Positions 62,733-64,000 of a DNA stretch of 64,000 nucleotides are shown in pieces. Every line of letters begins with the position of its first letter. Position 1 is the first letter of the stretch. Source of the stretch: Eutreptiella sp. 'Long Island Sound 2002' (lineage: Eukaryota; Euglenozoa; Euglenophyceae; Eutreptiales; Eutreptiaceae); NCBI GenBank assembly GCA_964036045.1, contig CAXIWF010000056.1, positions 1 through 64,000 on the forward strand, in the 5' to 3' direction. The notes beneath the pieces were generated by a model. The model saw only the letters and a list, made by a program, of their open reading frames with translations. It was not told where the DNA came from and made no database searches. A program made the translations under genes and the position numbers.

Positions 62733-63457
62733 CCGTCAATTTTCCGAGAATTTTCCGAGAATTTTCCGAGAATTTTCCGAGAATTTTCCGAGAATTTTCC
62801 GAGAATTTTCCGAGAATTTTCCGAGAATTTTCCGAGAATTTTCCGAGAATTTTCCGAGAATTATCCGAGAATTTCCGGAGAATTTTCCGAGAATTTTCCG
62901 AGAATTTTCCGAGAATTTTCCGAGAATTTTCCGAGAATTTTCCGAGAATTTTCCGAGAATTTTCCGAGAATTTTCTGAGAATTTTCCGAGAATTTTCCGA
63001 GAATTTTCCGAGAATTTTCCGAGAATTTTCCGAGAATTTTCGGAGAATTTTCCGAGAATTTTCCGAGAATTTTCCGAAAATTTTCCGAGAATTTTCCGAA
63101 AATTTTCCGAGAATTTTCCGAGAATTTTCCGAGAATTTTCCGAGAATTTTCCGAGATTTTCTGAGAATTTTCCGAGAATTTTCCGAGAATTTTCCGTCAA
63201 TTTTCCGAGAATTTTCCGAGAATTTTCCGAGAATTTTCCGAGAATTTTCCGAGAATTTTCCGAGAATTTTCCGAGAATTTTCCGAGAATTTTCCGAGAAT
63301 TTTCCGAGAATTTTCCGAGAATTTTCCGAGAATTTTCCGAAAATTTTCCGAGAATTTTCCGAGAATTTTCCGAGAATTTTCCGAGAATTTTCTGAGAATT
63401 TTCCGAGAATTTTCCGAGAATTTTCTGAGAATTTTCCGAGAATTTTCCGAGAATTTT
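62733..63457 (+). repeat. 0.73-0.76 kb higher-order repeat, copy 2
   Basis: GTCAA 62,733, GAATTATCC plus CCGGAG 62,858, CGGAG near 63,040, a CCGAAAA doublet near 63,075/63,097, one 10-bp GAGATTTTCTGAG unit near 63,153, and GTCAA 63,194. The length of 725 bp is 66 units minus 1. Confidence 0.88.
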
Positions 63458-64000
63458 CCGTCAATTTTCCGAGAATTTTCCGAGAATTTTCCGAGAATTT
63501 TCCGAGAATTTTCCGAGAATTTTCCGAGAATTTTCCGAGAATTTTCCGAGAATTTTCCGAGAATTTTCCGAGAATTTTCCGAGAATTATCCGAGAATTTC
63601 CGGAGAATTTTCCGAGAATTTTCCGAGAATTTTCCGAGAATTTTCCGAGAATTTTCCGAGAATTTTCCGAGAATTTTCCGAGAATTTTCCGAGAATTTTC
63701 TGAGAATTTTCCGAGAATTTTCCGAGAATTTTCCGAGAATTTTCCGAGAATTTTCCGAGAATTTTCCGAGAATTTTCCGAGAATTTTCCGAGAATTTTCC
63801 GAAAATTTTCCGAGAATTTTCCGAAAATTTTCCGAGAATTTTCCGAGAATTTTCCGAGAATTTTCCGAGAATTTTCCGAGAATTTTCCGAGAATTTCCGG
63901 AGAATTTTCCGAGAATTTTCCGAGAATTTTCCGAGAATTTTCCGAGAATTTTCCGAGAATTTTCCGAGAATTTTCCGAGAATTTTCCGAGAATTTTCCGA
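63458..64000 (+). repeat. 0.73-0.76 kb higher-order repeat, copy 3 (cut by window end)
   Basis: GTCAA 63,458, GAATTATCC plus CCGGAG 63,583, CTGAG near 63,700 and a CCGAAAA doublet near 63,802/63,824 repeat the earlier order. A CCGGAG near 63,898 replaces the region where the other copies have GAGATTTTCTGAG. The array continues past the window. Confidence 0.82.

Larger units (their letters stand above)
1..64000 (+). repeat. 11-bp tandem satellite array filling the window
   Basis: The unit TTTTCCGAGAA repeats head to tail from the first to the last base in one orientation, about 5,800 copies, with no interruption by other sequence. Most units match the consensus exactly; the rest carry one or two substitutions, and a minority are 10 or 12 bp long. 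Composition is 4 G+C per 11 bases, with one CpG per unit. The unit divides into a six-pyrimidine run (TTTTCC) and a five-purine run (GAGAA). Both window edges lie inside the array, so its true length is unknown. The consensus has no stop codon on either strand. This is non-coding satellite DNA by every sign visible; species and chromosomal position cannot be read from the sequence. Confidence 0.98.

Noticed and set aside
388-63464. Dozens of very long open reading frames on both strands, up to about 2,600 codons
   Set aside because: They follow automatically from a stop-free 11-bp repeat. They overlap on both strands and in several frames, start at TTG codons made by GTCAA or CCAAG units or at chance ATG, and contain nothing but the 11-residue repeat. 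No CDS is supported.
1-64000. Eleven-residue repeats resembling LEA, apolipoprotein or hendecad coiled-coil proteins
   Set aside because: The periodicity comes from the DNA unit length. The same peptide appears in all three frames, so it is no evidence for a protein family.
1-64000. CRISPR array
   Set aside because: Repeats are contiguous 11-bp units without unique spacers, and no cas genes are present.
1-64000. Telomeric repeat
   Set aside because: The unit has no G-run strand and does not resemble known telomere motifs; the higher-order organisation is that of an interstitial satellite.
1-64000. CENP-B box, transposon ends, tRNA, rRNA or unique gene islands
   Set aside because: I read through the window and found no stretch departing from the 11-bp repeat by more than a few bases.
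1-64000. Canonical continuous heat shock elements
   Set aside because: Half-sites alternate at 5 and 6 bp centre spacing rather than a steady 5 bp, so I report resemblance only and annotate no regulatory site.
1-64000. GGAG-like ribosome binding sites and bacterial-type starts
   Set aside because: These are chance readings of CCGGAG and CGGAG units within a satellite; nothing else suggests a prokaryotic genome.

Overview
The whole 64 kb window is one uninterrupted tandem satellite array. I found no unique sequence, gene, RNA gene, transposon or CRISPR anywhere in it. The unit is 11 bp, consensus TTTTCCGAGAA on the + strand, about 5,800 copies head to tail in one orientation, and the array runs off both ends of the window. 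This scale and layered organisation points to heterochromatic satellite DNA of a eukaryote (centromeric, pericentromeric, subtelomeric or sex-chromosome type). The sequence does not identify the species, and I recognise no published satellite in it with confidence. The very long open reading frames on both strands are a by-product: the consensus has no stop codon in any of six frames, and because 11 is coprime with 3 every frame of a strand spells the same 11-residue peptide. I annotate no CDS.

The information lies in variant units (named here by the five bases that replace CCGAG, or by the changed bases) and in higher-order repeats (HORs) built from them. Layout: (1) about 1-6,800, an older-looking domain with its own variants (CTAAG, TGCG after a T-run, shifted-register units) and none of the variants that dominate later. 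(2) 6,800-12,400, where the GTCAA, CCGGAG and CCGAAAA variants appear. (3) 12,400-34,060, a HOR of about 6.45 kb present three times: one diverged copy (about 12.4-18.95 kb), a 2.2 kb linker, then two nearly identical copies in direct tandem (21.12-27.57 and 27.57-34.06). (4) 34-37.4 kb, a 1.5 kb spaced duplication. (5) 37.4-42.1 kb, an irregular zone rich in 10- and 12-bp units. (6) 42.1-44.85 kb, the most homogeneous stretch. (7) 44.85-47.1 kb, a 1.18 kb duplication. (8) 48.2-57.6 kb, 2.4-2.9 kb HORs in several copies with a domain-specific GAGTATT variant. (9) 57.6-59.55 kb, a 1.02 kb tandem duplication. (10) 61.97-64.0 kb, a 0.73-0.76 kb HOR in three copies, the last cut by the window edge.

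The unit itself has structure. It is exactly six pyrimidines followed by five purines, with an AATTTT tract and one CpG per 11 bp, close to one helical turn. It also contains GAA-2-TTC and TTC-3-GAA inverted half-sites, resembling heat-shock-factor and STAT-type sites respectively. Whether any protein uses these is inference. The best-supported results are the HOR map, the shared variant cassette around GTCAA units, and the sharp change in variant content near 6.8-7.3 kb.
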